A DNA stretch of 43,771 nucleotides from Flavobacterium rivuli WB 3.3-2 = DSM 21788 (lineage in GTDB: Bacteria; Bacteroidota; Bacteroidia; Flavobacteriales; Flavobacteriaceae). Position numbers and translations under genes: made by a program. Of this stretch, positions 24,300 through 33,098 are shown piece by piece. The notes under the pieces were generated by a model. That model saw only the letters and a list, made by a program, of their open reading frames with translations. It ran no database searches and was not told where the DNA came from. The stretch covers positions 1-43,771 of the forward strand of contig NZ_KB899981.1 of the NCBI RefSeq assembly GCF_000378485.1, given 5' to 3'. Position 1 is the first letter of the stretch; each line of letters opens with the position of its first letter.

Positions 24300-26675
24300 T
24301 TAATAATTGAACTTTAATTGTAATTGAAAATTGCGGCCTGGCTCATCAGTATATAACCTCTGGCGATTTAAGTAGTCGCGGTAAGCAATATTGAAAATAT
24401 TATTGACTGAGAAGTTGACAGCTATTAGCGATTTACCCGTCTTAAATTGCATACCTGTTGTAAAATGCAGTAGGTGGTACCCTTTTGGTGCTGTGCTGAT
24501 ATCTGTAAGTGTAGATACAAACTCATTATTTACAAGTACATTTGCATTAAAATTATAATCGGGGTAGCGGGTTTGGGTAAAGACGGCTTCACTGCGCAAT
24601 TCAGCAAAAAAACTATTCCATTCGGTTTTCGTAAATCTTATTGTGTTGGAAATGTTAACCGGTGGCATATCGATGAGCGGAAGATTTTCGGCAGTGTTTT
24701 GCCCGTATACATATGCGCCACTAAAAATGTACTTAAAGCGGTTTGTAATATTCCAGTCGGCATGCAAATCCAGCCCTGCCATAAAAGCATCCGTCTGCTT
24801 GTAGCGAAAAACAGGAAATGTTCCGCGGTTAGTAGCTTCTGCCTGGCCGGGTTGCAGGTATATGAAATTATTGATGCGGTTAATGTAAGGGGTAGCTTCA
24901 AAGCTAAAAACCTTACCTGTCTTTAACAGCGTAGCCGAAACTTTAATAGCCTCCTCTTTTTTGTTACCCAGATTACCCAACTCTATAGTGGCATTGGTAT
25001 GGTTTAGGCCATCGCTAAAAAGTTCTGCAGCGTTAGGGTTTCGCATGGTAAGGGCCGCATTTGCTAACAGGCTAAGGTTGCCGTTAAGCTCTTTACGTAT
25101 CCCTAAACTTGCCGATACATTATGATAGGTAAATGTGGGTTTGGTAAAATACTGGGTGCCAAAATCCTGAATTATAAATTTGTCATAAACTCCTACGTAC
25201 CCTAAATCCTGCCAACGGGTTATCTGGTAATATTTAGATGCCTGTATGTGCGAAAAGTCATAGCGCACGCCTGCATCTGCGGTTAGTGTATTGCTAAAAG
25301 CATAGGAATAAATTCCGTAAGCTCCGACATCATAACGTTCATAGGTAGGTATTAGCGGACGGACTCCTGTGTAAGGGCTTGCTTCATTGTGTTGCATCAA
25401 TCCGCTTAAGCCTGCTTTAATTGTGGCGTTGCCATTAATTTGTTTCCAGTCGGCATTAACGCTGTGGGTAGCAAGGGTAAGATCGAGTGCAGGTTTGTTT
25501 ATCAGGTCGGCTCGGCGCAGGTCATACTCTTCACGCTTGTTAAGCTGAAAAGCATACTGCACAGCAAGCGATGTATTGTCGTCTATTTTTTTGTTGAAGT
25601 TTATCTTAGCCAAATGGTGCTGTATTTCCTGCCTTGGTGCACCTATTTTATAAGTAAACGGGCGGACCACATTAGGCTCACGGCTGTTTATGGCACGAAC
25701 AAGGTCGGACGTGCTGCCGGTGTGCGTAGCTTCGGCAATGCCTATGGTTGCATTGTAAAAACTATAGTAAGCGGTAAGGTCATAATTGCTGCCAATGTAT
25801 TTTACATCTCCGGCAAAATTAGCTTCTCTATTTCCTGTGTTAGACAATACATAATTAGGTGATTCGCGGTCGCCGTAATATTTAAACGTGCCGGCAGCGT
25901 TCCATGCCCAGCCCTTTTCGGCACCCTGATGCAGGCTTGAGGTTACGCTTCCGCCGCGGCCGTTACTGTCGCCGGTAAGTATAGTTCGCCCAAAAAGTGT
26001 GTCTTTAAGCACGGTAAGCGGCTCTACCAGCACAAGACCGCCCACGGCATCGCCACCATATTGCAATGCCGATGCGCCCTTAATAACAGATACCTTTCCG
26101 GCGGCGTTAATATCCAGGTTAGGCGCGTGCTCTGTACCCCATTGCTGGTCTTCCATCCGCACATTGTTAGATACTATGGGAACCCTGCTGCTGTGCAGGC
26201 CGTTAATTACAGGCTTTACAATGGTACTGCCCATTTTTACTGCGCTCACCCCCGCAATCTCTTTTAGGGCATCGCCTAACGAAGCGTTGCTGTACTTTTC
26301 GAGTGTTTCGGTTTTTAGCTTCTGTTCATGCGTGGTGCTTTTTGCTGAAACGTTTTCTGTAAGTACAACCTCCTGCAACTGGGTGCTTGTAGGTTTTAGC
26401 ACAACATTAAGCGTTAAGTTGTGATAAATATCTACAAGCGTATCCATGCTTTTATAGCCAATGAACGATACCACAACACGATGGTTGCCTGCCGGAATAC
26501 CGGGTAGTGTATACGAGCCATCTGGCAGGGTCATGGCATGCAGGTCGTCAATATGAATATGTGCGCCATCTAAGGGCTGTCCTTGTGTGGTGGTTACCTT
26601 TCCGCTCGAAGTGTTTTGGGCGTAGGTGCACCAGCTTCCCGCTGTAATAAGCAGAAGCGTAAAATAAATTCGCAT
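24300..26675 (-). CDS. TonB-dependent outer-membrane receptor, possibly for a metal
   Basis: A 791-residue receptor. After a signal peptide come a carboxypeptidase-like regulatory domain (about residues 22-98: SGKVTTTQGQPLDGAHIHID ... GIPAGNHRVVVSFIGYKSM), a plug domain (about 110-215, with KEIAGVSAVKMGSTIVKPVI and VPIVSNNVRMEDQQWGTEHA) and a barrel ending in the C-terminal strand NFQLQLKFNY. The plug motifs resemble ZnuD-like and related metal receptors rather than SusC. Upstream on the same strand is a His/Cys-rich small protein behind a palindromic operator; downstream is a lipoprotein with a 20-nt gap. This context favours import of a metal or metal chelate, probably zinc or copper, but no substrate residue proves it. 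Confidence 0.92.
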   Translation of the reverse strand: MRIYFTLLLITAGSWCTYAQNTSSGKVTTTQGQPLDGAHIHIDDLHAMTLPDGSYTLPGIPAGNHRVVVSFIGYKSMDTLVDIYHNLTLNVVLKPTSTQLQEVVLTENVSAKSTTHEQKLKTETLEKYSNASLGDALKEIAGVSAVKMGSTIVKPVINGLHSSRVPIVSNNVRMEDQQWGTEHAPNLDINAAGKVSVIKGASALQYGGDAVGGLVLVEPLTVLKDTLFGRTILTGDSNGRGGSVTSSLHQGAEKGWAWNAAGTFKYYGDRESPNYVLSNTGNREANFAGDVKYIGSNYDLTAYYSFYNATIGIAEATHTGSTSDLVRAINSREPNVVRPFTYKIGAPRQEIQHHLAKINFNKKIDDNTSLAVQYAFQLNKREEYDLRRADLINKPALDLTLATHSVNADWKQINGNATIKAGLSGLMQHNEASPYTGVRPLIPTYERYDVGAYGIYSYAFSNTLTADAGVRYDFSHIQASKYYQITRWQDLGYVGVYDKFIIQDFGTQYFTKPTFTYHNVSASLGIRKELNGNLSLLANAALTMRNPNAAELFSDGLNHTNATIELGNLGNKKEEAIKVSATLLKTGKVFSFEATPYINRINNFIYLQPGQAEATNRGTFPVFRYKQTDAFMAGLDLHADWNITNRFKYIFSGAYVYGQNTAENLPLIDMPPVNISNTIRFTKTEWNSFFAELRSEAVFTQTRYPDYNFNANVLVNNEFVSTLTDISTAPKGYHLLHFTTGMQFKTGKSLIAVNFSVNNIFNIAYRDYLNRQRLYTDEPGRNFQLQLKFNY

Positions 26676-27018
26676 GGTAAGATTGCTTGAAGTAAATAAA
26701 TGGATTTACCTCACCTACAGTCCTTTTTCAAAATTTTATACTTATTGGATATGAATTCTACCACAAAGATGCGCAAAGGGAGCGCGGAGATTCGCAAAGG
26801 ATCGACAAATTGAGATTACGCTTAAAGCGAGAGAATATAAAGCTGTGTGAATAATATAGAATATGACTATAGCTTTATGCCACTATAACATAACGCTTTG
26901 CATACTCGCAACGAAGTTGCAAACTTTCTCTCTCTGTAAATCTTTGTGCTCTCTTTGCGCATCTTTGTGGTATAGCTTTCCTAAATAGTAATATTGAGAA
27001 GGATAAGGTGAGTTTTAG
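26676..27018. other. 343-bp interval holding a long inverted repeat
   Basis: The interval between the TonB receptor and the His/Cys-rich gene holds the repeat at 26759-26972 and no reading frame I believe. It separates two genes that otherwise look like one regulon, so it may be a later insertion. Confidence 0.55.
26759..26972. repeat. Long inverted dispersed repeat
   Basis: The left arm starts TACCACAAAGATGCGCAAAG (26759-26790). The right arm (26936-26972) is its inverse complement over about 30 bp with few mismatches, ending GCGCATCTTTGTGGTA. About 145 bp separate them. Such CACAAAG-type arms are a widespread intergenic repeat in several bacterial phyla. Confidence 0.7.
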
Positions 27019-27366
27019 CTATGCTAAAACAGGAGGTGCCCTAAGGGCAAAGAGGCTACCGGCAAAGAAAGTATTACTTTCTAAACTGCTGTAGCTGTAA
27101 GGAATTTGTGTAAAAGGGAAATTGAGCGTTAAGCAAAACTGCTGTGGTGCCACAAAGAAATCAAAATGAAAATCGCAGACAGAGCAGCTTTCATCATCGT
27201 GCACATGGTCTTGGGCAACATCATGTTTTGAGTCTTTTTTTAGCTCATACTGTTTATGCGATTCGGCATAATGGGTATGGCTAAAGGCATGAAAAGACTG
27301 GTAAGCAATAGTGAACTGCACTAATGCCATTAAAACCAGGTTGAATAAAGCAAACTTTCTTTTCAT
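27019..27366 (-). CDS. His/Cys-rich small exported protein upstream of the TonB receptor
   Basis: A 115-residue protein with a basic N-terminus and one hydrophobic segment (KFALFNLVLMALVQFTIAYQ), so exported or membrane-anchored. The middle is rich in potential metal ligands: FHAFSHTHYAESHKQYE, KHDVAQDHVHDDESCSVCDF with a C-x2-C pair, then HFDFF. The C-terminus reads LFALRAPPVLA. The layout resembles the Bacteroidetes HYC_CC_PP small proteins, which often accompany TonB receptors; the match is by eye only. The ATG at 27366 is preferred over a TTG nine bases earlier, because a TATCTTTG promoter element overlaps the TTG. A perfect palindrome overlaps the -33 element. A metal-sensing or metal-trafficking role is inferred. 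Confidence 0.75.
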   Translation of the reverse strand: MKRKFALFNLVLMALVQFTIAYQSFHAFSHTHYAESHKQYELKKDSKHDVAQDHVHDDESCSVCDFHFDFFVAPQQFCLTLNFPFTQIPYSYSSLESNTFFAGSLFALRAPPVLA

Positions 27367-27372
27367 GAACTG

Positions 27373-27418
27373 CAAAGATAATTATAAAATGTATTGAAAA
27401 TGCAATTAGATTGCATTT
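27373..27418 (-). promoter_or_regulatory. Promoter with overlapping palindromic operator (Fur-family-like)
   Basis: On the minus strand there is a TTG at 27403-27405, 22 nt of spacer, then TATCTTTG at 27373-27380, which fits the Bacteroidetes consensus. The palindrome AAATGCAAT (27398-27406), TAG, ATTGCATTT (27410-27418) is perfect over 9-bp arms and covers the -33 element. Transcription would start within a few bases of the ATG at 27366, so the mRNA is nearly leaderless. Confidence 0.6.
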
Positions 27419-27615
27419 AGCAAATTTTTAAGAGGTAATCTGTCCAATTATTTTCAATTAAAGACTCAGCTATATGTTCTTAATTTCAATATCGTACAAT
27501 CAAAAACTGGTTTAAAAGAGCAGGTTAAAACAAGTATAGATACTTTAAAGTGTAGTTTTACAAATATATGGGCATAACATTATTTTCATGCTAAAAATCA
27601 CTTTTAGGTAACCGC

Positions 27616-27623
27616 TAAATTTG
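27616..27623 (+). promoter_or_regulatory. Candidate -7 element (TAAATTTG) for mtgA
   Basis: TAAATTTG matches TAnnTTTG and lies 31 nt before the mtgA start. No convincing -33 TTG was found. Confidence 0.35.
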
Positions 27624-27654
27624 TAATTTCGCATCTGCTAATCCCCTATTCTGT

Positions 27655-28332
27655 ATGCTGCGAAAAATACTCCGCATTTTTTATAAAGCCCTGCTTTGGT
27701 TTATAGTCCTATCGGTATTCTCTGTTGTAGTTTTCCGTTTTGTTCCTGTTCCGTTTACACCCCTTATGATAACACGCGCCTTTGAACAAAAAGGCGACGG
27801 TAAAGAAATGCACAGCAGCCACGACTGGGTACCGCTCGAAGAAATTTCGCCCAACCTGCAAAAGGCAGTTATTGCCAGCGAAGACGATCGTTTTTTAATA
27901 CACCACGGTTTTGATTTTGATGCTATGTTTAAGGCATATAAAAACAACAGCAAAGGCAAACGCATAAAAGGCGGCAGTACCATAAGCCAGCAAACTGCCA
28001 AGAATGTATTTTTATGGCAGGGGCGCAGCTACCTTCGCAAAGGGCTTGAAGCCTATTTTACAATGCTTATAGAGCTGCTATGGAGTAAAGAGCGCATAAT
28101 GGAAGTATACCTTAACAGTATAGAAATGGGCGACGGTGTTTATGGAGCCCAGGCTGCGGCACAACACTGGTATCATAAAGATGCTGCTAACCTTACTAAA
28201 TATGAAGCAGCGGGTATTGCCGCAATATTGCCTAATCCTTTTAAGTTTAAAGCAGTAAACTCGTCGCGATATACACAAAGACGTAAAGGCAGGATAGTAA
28301 AATTAATGCGCTACGTAAAACTGGATTATTAA
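27655..28332 (+). CDS. mtgA: Monofunctional peptidoglycan transglycosylase MtgA
   Basis: A 225-residue inner-membrane glycosyltransferase (GT51) polymerising lipid II into glycan strands. One N-terminal membrane helix (LLWFIVLSVFSVVVFRFV) anchors it. The catalytic Glu76 lies in IASEDDRFLIHHGF. Other GT51 motifs are KGGSTISQQTAKN, RKGLEAYFTMLIE and ERIMEVYLNSIEMGDGVYGA. Length is normal, and there is no penicillin-binding domain. The next gene, lpxR-like, starts at the very next base after the stop, so the two form an operon. Confidence 0.95.
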   Translation: MLRKILRIFYKALLWFIVLSVFSVVVFRFVPVPFTPLMITRAFEQKGDGKEMHSSHDWVPLEEISPNLQKAVIASEDDRFLIHHGFDFDAMFKAYKNNSKGKRIKGGSTISQQTAKNVFLWQGRSYLRKGLEAYFTMLIELLWSKERIMEVYLNSIEMGDGVYGAQAAAQHWYHKDAANLTKYEAAGIAAILPNPFKFKAVNSSRYTQRRKGRIVKLMRYVKLDY

Positions 28333-29280
28333 ATGAAATCACGCTATGGGTTATTATTCGCTTTGTTATACAGCACTTTTGGTTTTGCTCAAAAGCCTGC
28401 CGAAATTAGCATTATAAGCGATAACGACCTGTACACATCTCCCATAAACGACCAGTATTACACTAACGGCATCGAACTTATTTACCGTTACCTGGGCAAT
28501 TCTAAAAATGAAAACGTTGCCAAGAAAATAACCGAGTTTCGGTTAGGGCAATATATTTACAATCCGCAATCTGTTCGTGCGGCAGATATTAATGTAAACG
28601 ACCGCCCGTTTGCAGGCTACCTTTTTGCCGAAGCAGGCATCAACACTTTTTATAAAAATGAAAGCGTACTGAAACTCAACTTTCAGGGTGGTGTGGTAGG
28701 GCCGGAGTCGTATGCTGAGCAGTTACAAAGGGGGCTGCATAAAATTATTGGCTACCCCACGGTACAAGGCTGGCAATACCAAATAACCACTACCATTGCC
28801 GCGCAGGCGCAGGCTGTATATTCGCATAAAATACTATCCGGCAGGTTTCACGAAAATGTAGATTTTCATGTACAGGGAGAACTCAACGTGGGTACCATCT
28901 GGATGGGAGCATCGGTAGGGCCAATGATGCGCATCAGCCTTAAAAGGGAGCTGTTGCCCATGTACGATTCGGCACTACACGGTGCTGCACTTAATATAGA
29001 TAAGGAACTTTCGCGGCAGCAGCGGGAATTATTTTTATACATAAACCCGGTACTCAATTATCAAAATTATGATGCTACCATACTGGGCAGCATGTTTAAC
29101 AATAACAGTCCGGTTACTTTTCCGCTTATTCCCTTTCGCTTTAATGCTGAAGCCGGTGTTAAATACCGTTACAATAACTGGACCTACTCCTACTCTTTTA
29201 ATTACCGCAGTAAAGAACTTACTAACCGTGTTATTACCGGTTACTATTACGGCTCTATAGTGTTGAGTTATCGTTTGTGA
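28333..29280 (+). CDS. LpxR-like outer-membrane lipid A 3'-O-deacylase
   Basis: A 315-residue beta-barrel with a signal peptide (LLFALLYSTFGFAQ). In the family, LpxR removes the 3'-acyloxyacyl chain of lipid A at the outer membrane. Conserved elements are SDNDLYTSPINDQYYTNGI (Asn31-Asp32 correspond to the catalytic ND), DRPFAGYLFAE, and EQLQRGLHKIIGYPTVQGW, whose His in QxxxH corresponds to the catalytic histidine. The last strand ends SIVLSYRL with the usual aromatic/aliphatic pattern. It directly abuts mtgA, coupling lipid A editing with peptidoglycan synthesis. Enzyme activity is inferred from the conserved residues. Confidence 0.85.
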   Translation: MKSRYGLLFALLYSTFGFAQKPAEISIISDNDLYTSPINDQYYTNGIELIYRYLGNSKNENVAKKITEFRLGQYIYNPQSVRAADINVNDRPFAGYLFAEAGINTFYKNESVLKLNFQGGVVGPESYAEQLQRGLHKIIGYPTVQGWQYQITTTIAAQAQAVYSHKILSGRFHENVDFHVQGELNVGTIWMGASVGPMMRISLKRELLPMYDSALHGAALNIDKELSRQQRELFLYINPVLNYQNYDATILGSMFNNNSPVTFPLIPFRFNAEAGVKYRYNNWTYSYSFNYRSKELTNRVITGYYYGSIVLSYRL

Positions 29281-29679
29281 TTTAACTGCAGTCGTAGTTT
29301 TCGTTTGATAGGTAATACATACCCCAAGCCTCTCTCAAGAGCTATCGTGTGGATAAAATTTAAATAAATAATTCCACTAAAAGTCCTCTCCCCCGGCCCC
29401 TCTCCGAAGGAGAGGGGAGCCAACAAAACGAGTAAAGTTCGACAAAAATCAATGTAGAATTAAGGCTAATCTATAGTCAAAAATATTCCAGTGTATCTGC
29501 TCCCTCTCCTTTGGAGAGGGTTGGGGAGAGGACTGTAAAAAATATATACACACTACAACTTTGCGATGGTCAGGGGTATGTAAATTCAAAATCGCTTTAA
29601 AAAATTAAATCCTCCCTCTTTACCCGCTACCTGCCAACTATTAATTATTTTTGGTACACTTTTATAACCCTTCATAAAA
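29281..29679. other. 399-bp intergenic region with an inverted repeat
   Basis: No gene is visible. It contains the C/G-rich inverted repeat at 29382-29534 and, at 29646-29653, TATTTTTG, a candidate -7 element for the peptidase gene at 29680. Confidence 0.5.
29382..29534. repeat. Inverted dispersed repeat with CCTCTCC arms
   Basis: The left arm starts AGTCCTCTCCCCCGGCCCCT (29382-29420). The right arm (29499-29534) is its inverse complement with few mismatches, ending GGGGAGAGGACT. About 80 bp lie between them. Each arm is itself partly palindromic (CTCTCC..GGAGAG). This kind of repeat recurs in flavobacterial intergenic DNA. Confidence 0.7.
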
Positions 29680-31581
29680 ATGAAAAAAATACTTCTCTTA
29701 ACTTTAAGCATTATGGGATTATCTGCTTCGGCACAACAAGTAATGACCCCCGAACTGCTTTGGAGCCTTGGCCGCGTGAGTGCCGTGGGCATATCTAAAG
29801 ACGGGAAAACCATTGTATATAAAGTTTCGGTACCTGATGTTGCCGAAAATAAATCGGATTCAAAATTTTATACCATTCCTGTTAACGGCGGCACTGCTAT
29901 CGAGATACATAATTCGAAAAGTCTGGTAAAAGACACAAGTATTTCTCCCGATGGAAAATTTGGACTTACCAGTGAAGAAATTAAGGTTGATAAAGTACTG
30001 GGCAGCGATTTTTATCCGGAACTGACAAAATCTACCGTACAAATTTACAACGGATTAGATTACCGCCACTGGGATACATGGAACGACGGTACACACAATC
30101 ATATATGTTATTATCCTGTAGAAAACAGGGAGGGGTTTATAGATATCATGGCAGGAGAACCTTACGATTCTCCTCAGAAACCTTTTGGCGGCGAAGAAGA
30201 TTATACCTGGAGCCCCGATGGCAAAAGCATCATCTACGTATCTAAAAAGAAGGCGGGTACAGCCTATGCCACGAGTACTAATACAGACCTTTATGAGTAT
30301 AACCTTGCTGCCAAGACCACTAAAAATTTAACGCCCGATAATCCCGGGTATGACACTAACCCGGCATTCTCTCCGCAGGGCGACCTTACCTGGCTTCAAA
30401 TGAAACGAGACGGCTATGAGGCAGATAAAAATGATATTATTGTAAGCCATAAAGGTACCAAGATTAACCTTACCGCCGGATGGGATGGCACTGTTGATAG
30501 TTTTACTTGGAGTGCCGACGGCAAAAAAGTATATTTTTTAGCACCTGTAGACGGCACAAAACAGTTGTTTGAAGTCAACTTTCCCGGACTTACAAAAATC
30601 GCTGTTAGAATAACACAGCTTACCGACGGTGCTTTTGACGTGAACGGTATTGTAGGCTTTAACGGTAACAACATTATTGTAGAACGTGCCGATACCAACC
30701 ACGCCTCTGAGATATACAGTTACGACCTTAAAAAGAAATCGTGGAAACAGCTTACTACGGTTAACAATGCCGTTTTCAGCAAACTTGCGCTGAGCAAGAC
30801 CGAAAAACGTTACGTAACTACTACCGATGGTAAAAAGATGCTGGTATGGGTTATCCTGCCGCCCAACTTTGATGCTACAAAAAAATACCCAACACTATTG
30901 TACTGCCAGGGTGGGCCGCAAAGTGCGTTGACGCAGTTTTATTCGTATCGATGGAATTTTCAGCTGATGGCGGCACAGGGATATATAGTTGTAGCGCCTA
31001 ACCGAAGGGGCATGCCGGGCCATGGTGTAGAATGGAACGAGGCTATTAGTAAAGACTGGGGCGGCCAGGTAATGAACGATTACCTAAGCGCTATTGATGA
31101 TGTAGCTAAAGAATCGTATGTAGATAAAGCCCGCCTGGGCGCTGTGGGTGCCAGTTATGGCGGCTACTCTGTGTTTTATTTAGCAGGTATACACAATAAA
31201 CGCTTTAAAACCCTGATTGCCCACGATGGCGTTTTTAACCTGCAAAGTATGTATGGCACTACCGAAGAAGTGTTTTTTACCAACTGGGATAGTGGTGGCC
31301 CGTACTGGGAGAAGGACAATGCTGTAGCCCAAAAAACGTACTCACAATTTAACCCTGTAAACTTTGTAGATAAATGGGACACACCTATACTTATTGTACA
31401 GGGCGGTAAAGATTTTCGTGTGCCTATAGGCCAGGGACAGGAAGCTTTTCAGGCAGCACAGTTAAGGGGTATAAAAAGCCGTTTTCTTTATTTCCCTGAT
31501 GAGAACCACTGGGTATTAAAACCGCAAAATGCTATGGTGTGGCAGCGTGAATACTTTAAATGGCTTAAAGAGACATTGTAG
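29680..31581 (+). CDS. Secreted S9 family dipeptidyl/acyl peptidase
   Basis: A 633-residue serine peptidase with a signal peptide (KKILLLTLSIMGLSASAQQ). A WD40-like beta-propeller fills about residues 25-380, including DYTWSPDGKSIIYVSKKK. An alpha/beta-hydrolase domain follows, with GGPQSALTQFYSYRWNFQ, the nucleophile in GASYGGYS (Ser492), the acid in QGGKDFRVP (Asp578) and the base in ENHWVL (His610). The arrangement matches DPP5 or acylaminoacyl-peptidase relatives, which release dipeptides or N-acylated residues in the periplasm. No partner gene is apparent. Confidence 0.92.
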   Translation: MKKILLLTLSIMGLSASAQQVMTPELLWSLGRVSAVGISKDGKTIVYKVSVPDVAENKSDSKFYTIPVNGGTAIEIHNSKSLVKDTSISPDGKFGLTSEEIKVDKVLGSDFYPELTKSTVQIYNGLDYRHWDTWNDGTHNHICYYPVENREGFIDIMAGEPYDSPQKPFGGEEDYTWSPDGKSIIYVSKKKAGTAYATSTNTDLYEYNLAAKTTKNLTPDNPGYDTNPAFSPQGDLTWLQMKRDGYEADKNDIIVSHKGTKINLTAGWDGTVDSFTWSADGKKVYFLAPVDGTKQLFEVNFPGLTKIAVRITQLTDGAFDVNGIVGFNGNNIIVERADTNHASEIYSYDLKKKSWKQLTTVNNAVFSKLALSKTEKRYVTTTDGKKMLVWVILPPNFDATKKYPTLLYCQGGPQSALTQFYSYRWNFQLMAAQGYIVVAPNRRGMPGHGVEWNEAISKDWGGQVMNDYLSAIDDVAKESYVDKARLGAVGASYGGYSVFYLAGIHNKRFKTLIAHDGVFNLQSMYGTTEEVFFTNWDSGGPYWEKDNAVAQKTYSQFNPVNFVDKWDTPILIVQGGKDFRVPIGQGQEAFQAAQLRGIKSRFLYFPDENHWVLKPQNAMVWQREYFKWLKETL

Positions 31582-31774
31582 TTATCACTTAAACTGCCGT
31601 TTTGTAGCCAAAGCCTTATATCTTCGAATAATTAATTTACATTAATGGTGTATAATTATTGTAATGGCGTGCTTTTTGAATGCAATGCGTTACAGAATTT
31701 TTAAAGAAAGTTAACTATTTATAAATTTTCTGTACATTAGCAGCCTATTACGATTAAATTAAAAAACAAAAACT

Positions 31775-32974
31775 ATGTACAAATTTTCTTTAAAGCCATT
31801 TGTAGCAGCCTCTCTTTTATTAGGAGGTATAAGCATGGGCTTTGCACAGGACAACCTTGTAAATTCGCTTAACGGCAACCTTAGTGCTAATAGTAAAGAC
31901 TCTTTTGTTTTTACAGATGTTATAAGCCTTGATAATACTCCGGTAAAAAACCAGGGATCATCAGGCACATGCTGGAGCTATTCTACAAATTCGTTTCTTG
32001 AATCAGAAATGATACGTATGGGCAAACAGCCTGTAGAATTGTCGCAAATATATACTGCGCGTAATGCTTATATAGAAAAGGGTAAAAATTATGTACGCAT
32101 GCACGGTGCCACCACTCTGGGCGACGGTGGTGCACTACACGATGTTATAAATATGTACCGCCAGTATGGTGCGCTTCCGCAGAGTGCATATACAGGCCTT
32201 AACTATGGTACTGCAAATAATAAATTTGCCGAAATGGCTGCTATACAGGAAGGATTGCTTCAGGCAGTGGTTAAAAACCCTAATGGCGAGCTTACTCCTA
32301 ACTGGGAAAAAGCCTATACTGCTGTTATAGATTCTTACTTAGGTGCAGTACCTCAATCTTTTGATTACAAAGGAAAAAAGTACACTCCGCAATCTTTTGC
32401 TAAAGAAGTAGTAGGTATTAACCCTGATGAGTATGTAGAGATATCGTCGCTTAAAGACCACCCTTACTACGAAAAAATGGTACTTATGGTGCCTGACAAC
32501 TGGTCTTTAGATCTTGTTTATAATGTAAAGATGAACGACCTTACCACTATTATAGACAATGCCCTTAAAAAAGGGTACACAGTAGGCTGGGCCGGCGACG
32601 TAAGCGAAAAAGGCTTTAGCTGGAAAAATGGTGTGGCTTACATACCTACCAAACCATTTGCAGAAATGACTCCTGAAGAGAAAGAAACTATCTTTAAAGG
32701 GCCGCAGCCGGAACTTGACGTTACCGAAGAGATGCGCCAAAAGGCATTTGACAATTACCAGACTACCGATGATCACGGTATGCACATCATTGGCCTTAGT
32801 AAAGACCAGAATGGTAAAGAATATTACATTGTTAAAAACTCATGGGGAGCAAGCAACGATTATAAAGGCTACCTGTACATGAGCAAAAACTTTGTGAAAT
32901 ATAAAAGTACTGCTATAATGGTAAACAAAGGCGGCCTGCCTGCCCCGCTTGCCAAGCAAATGAATATTAAGTAA
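31775..32974 (+). CDS. Exported C1B papain-like aminopeptidase (bleomycin hydrolase family)
   Basis: A 399-residue cysteine peptidase with an N-terminal signal peptide (FVAASLLLGGISMGFAQ). The C1B catalytic residues are Cys66 in GSSGTCWSYSTNSFLESE, the His in DDHGMHIIG near residue 340 and the Asn in VKNSWG near residue 358. Cytosolic bleomycin hydrolases and PepC have about 450 residues; this shorter, exported version is characteristic of Bacteroidetes. It probably degrades peptides in the periplasm. It is followed by a strong terminator at 32995. A weak promoter-like TACATTAG lies about 40 bp upstream. Confidence 0.93.
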   Translation: MYKFSLKPFVAASLLLGGISMGFAQDNLVNSLNGNLSANSKDSFVFTDVISLDNTPVKNQGSSGTCWSYSTNSFLESEMIRMGKQPVELSQIYTARNAYIEKGKNYVRMHGATTLGDGGALHDVINMYRQYGALPQSAYTGLNYGTANNKFAEMAAIQEGLLQAVVKNPNGELTPNWEKAYTAVIDSYLGAVPQSFDYKGKKYTPQSFAKEVVGINPDEYVEISSLKDHPYYEKMVLMVPDNWSLDLVYNVKMNDLTTIIDNALKKGYTVGWAGDVSEKGFSWKNGVAYIPTKPFAEMTPEEKETIFKGPQPELDVTEEMRQKAFDNYQTTDDHGMHIIGLSKDQNGKEYYIVKNSWGASNDYKGYLYMSKNFVKYKSTAIMVNKGGLPAPLAKQMNIK

Positions 32975-32994
32975 CAGCAACGCTTTTACTACTT

Positions 32995-33028
32995 ATCCCG
33001 AAGCAAAAACGCTTCGGGATTTTTTTTT
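32995..33028 (+). terminator. Strong terminator after the C1B peptidase
   Basis: ATCCCGAAGC and GCTTCGGGAT form a perfect 10-bp stem (32995-33004 and 33011-33020) with a 6-nt loop and a run of eight T. Confidence 0.85.
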
Positions 33029-33037
33029 GCTTGCAGG

Positions 33038-33067
33038 TTGGCTGTGAAATTAATAATCTTAAATTCG
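33038..33067 (+). promoter_or_regulatory. Candidate promoter of the gene at 33099
   Basis: TTG at 33038-33040, 19 nt of spacer, then TAAATTCG at 33060-33067 (one mismatch to TAnnTTTG). The start codon follows 31 nt later. Confidence 0.45.
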
Positions 33068-33098
33068 CTTTTGAATTATCAAATCACCAAAAAATTAT

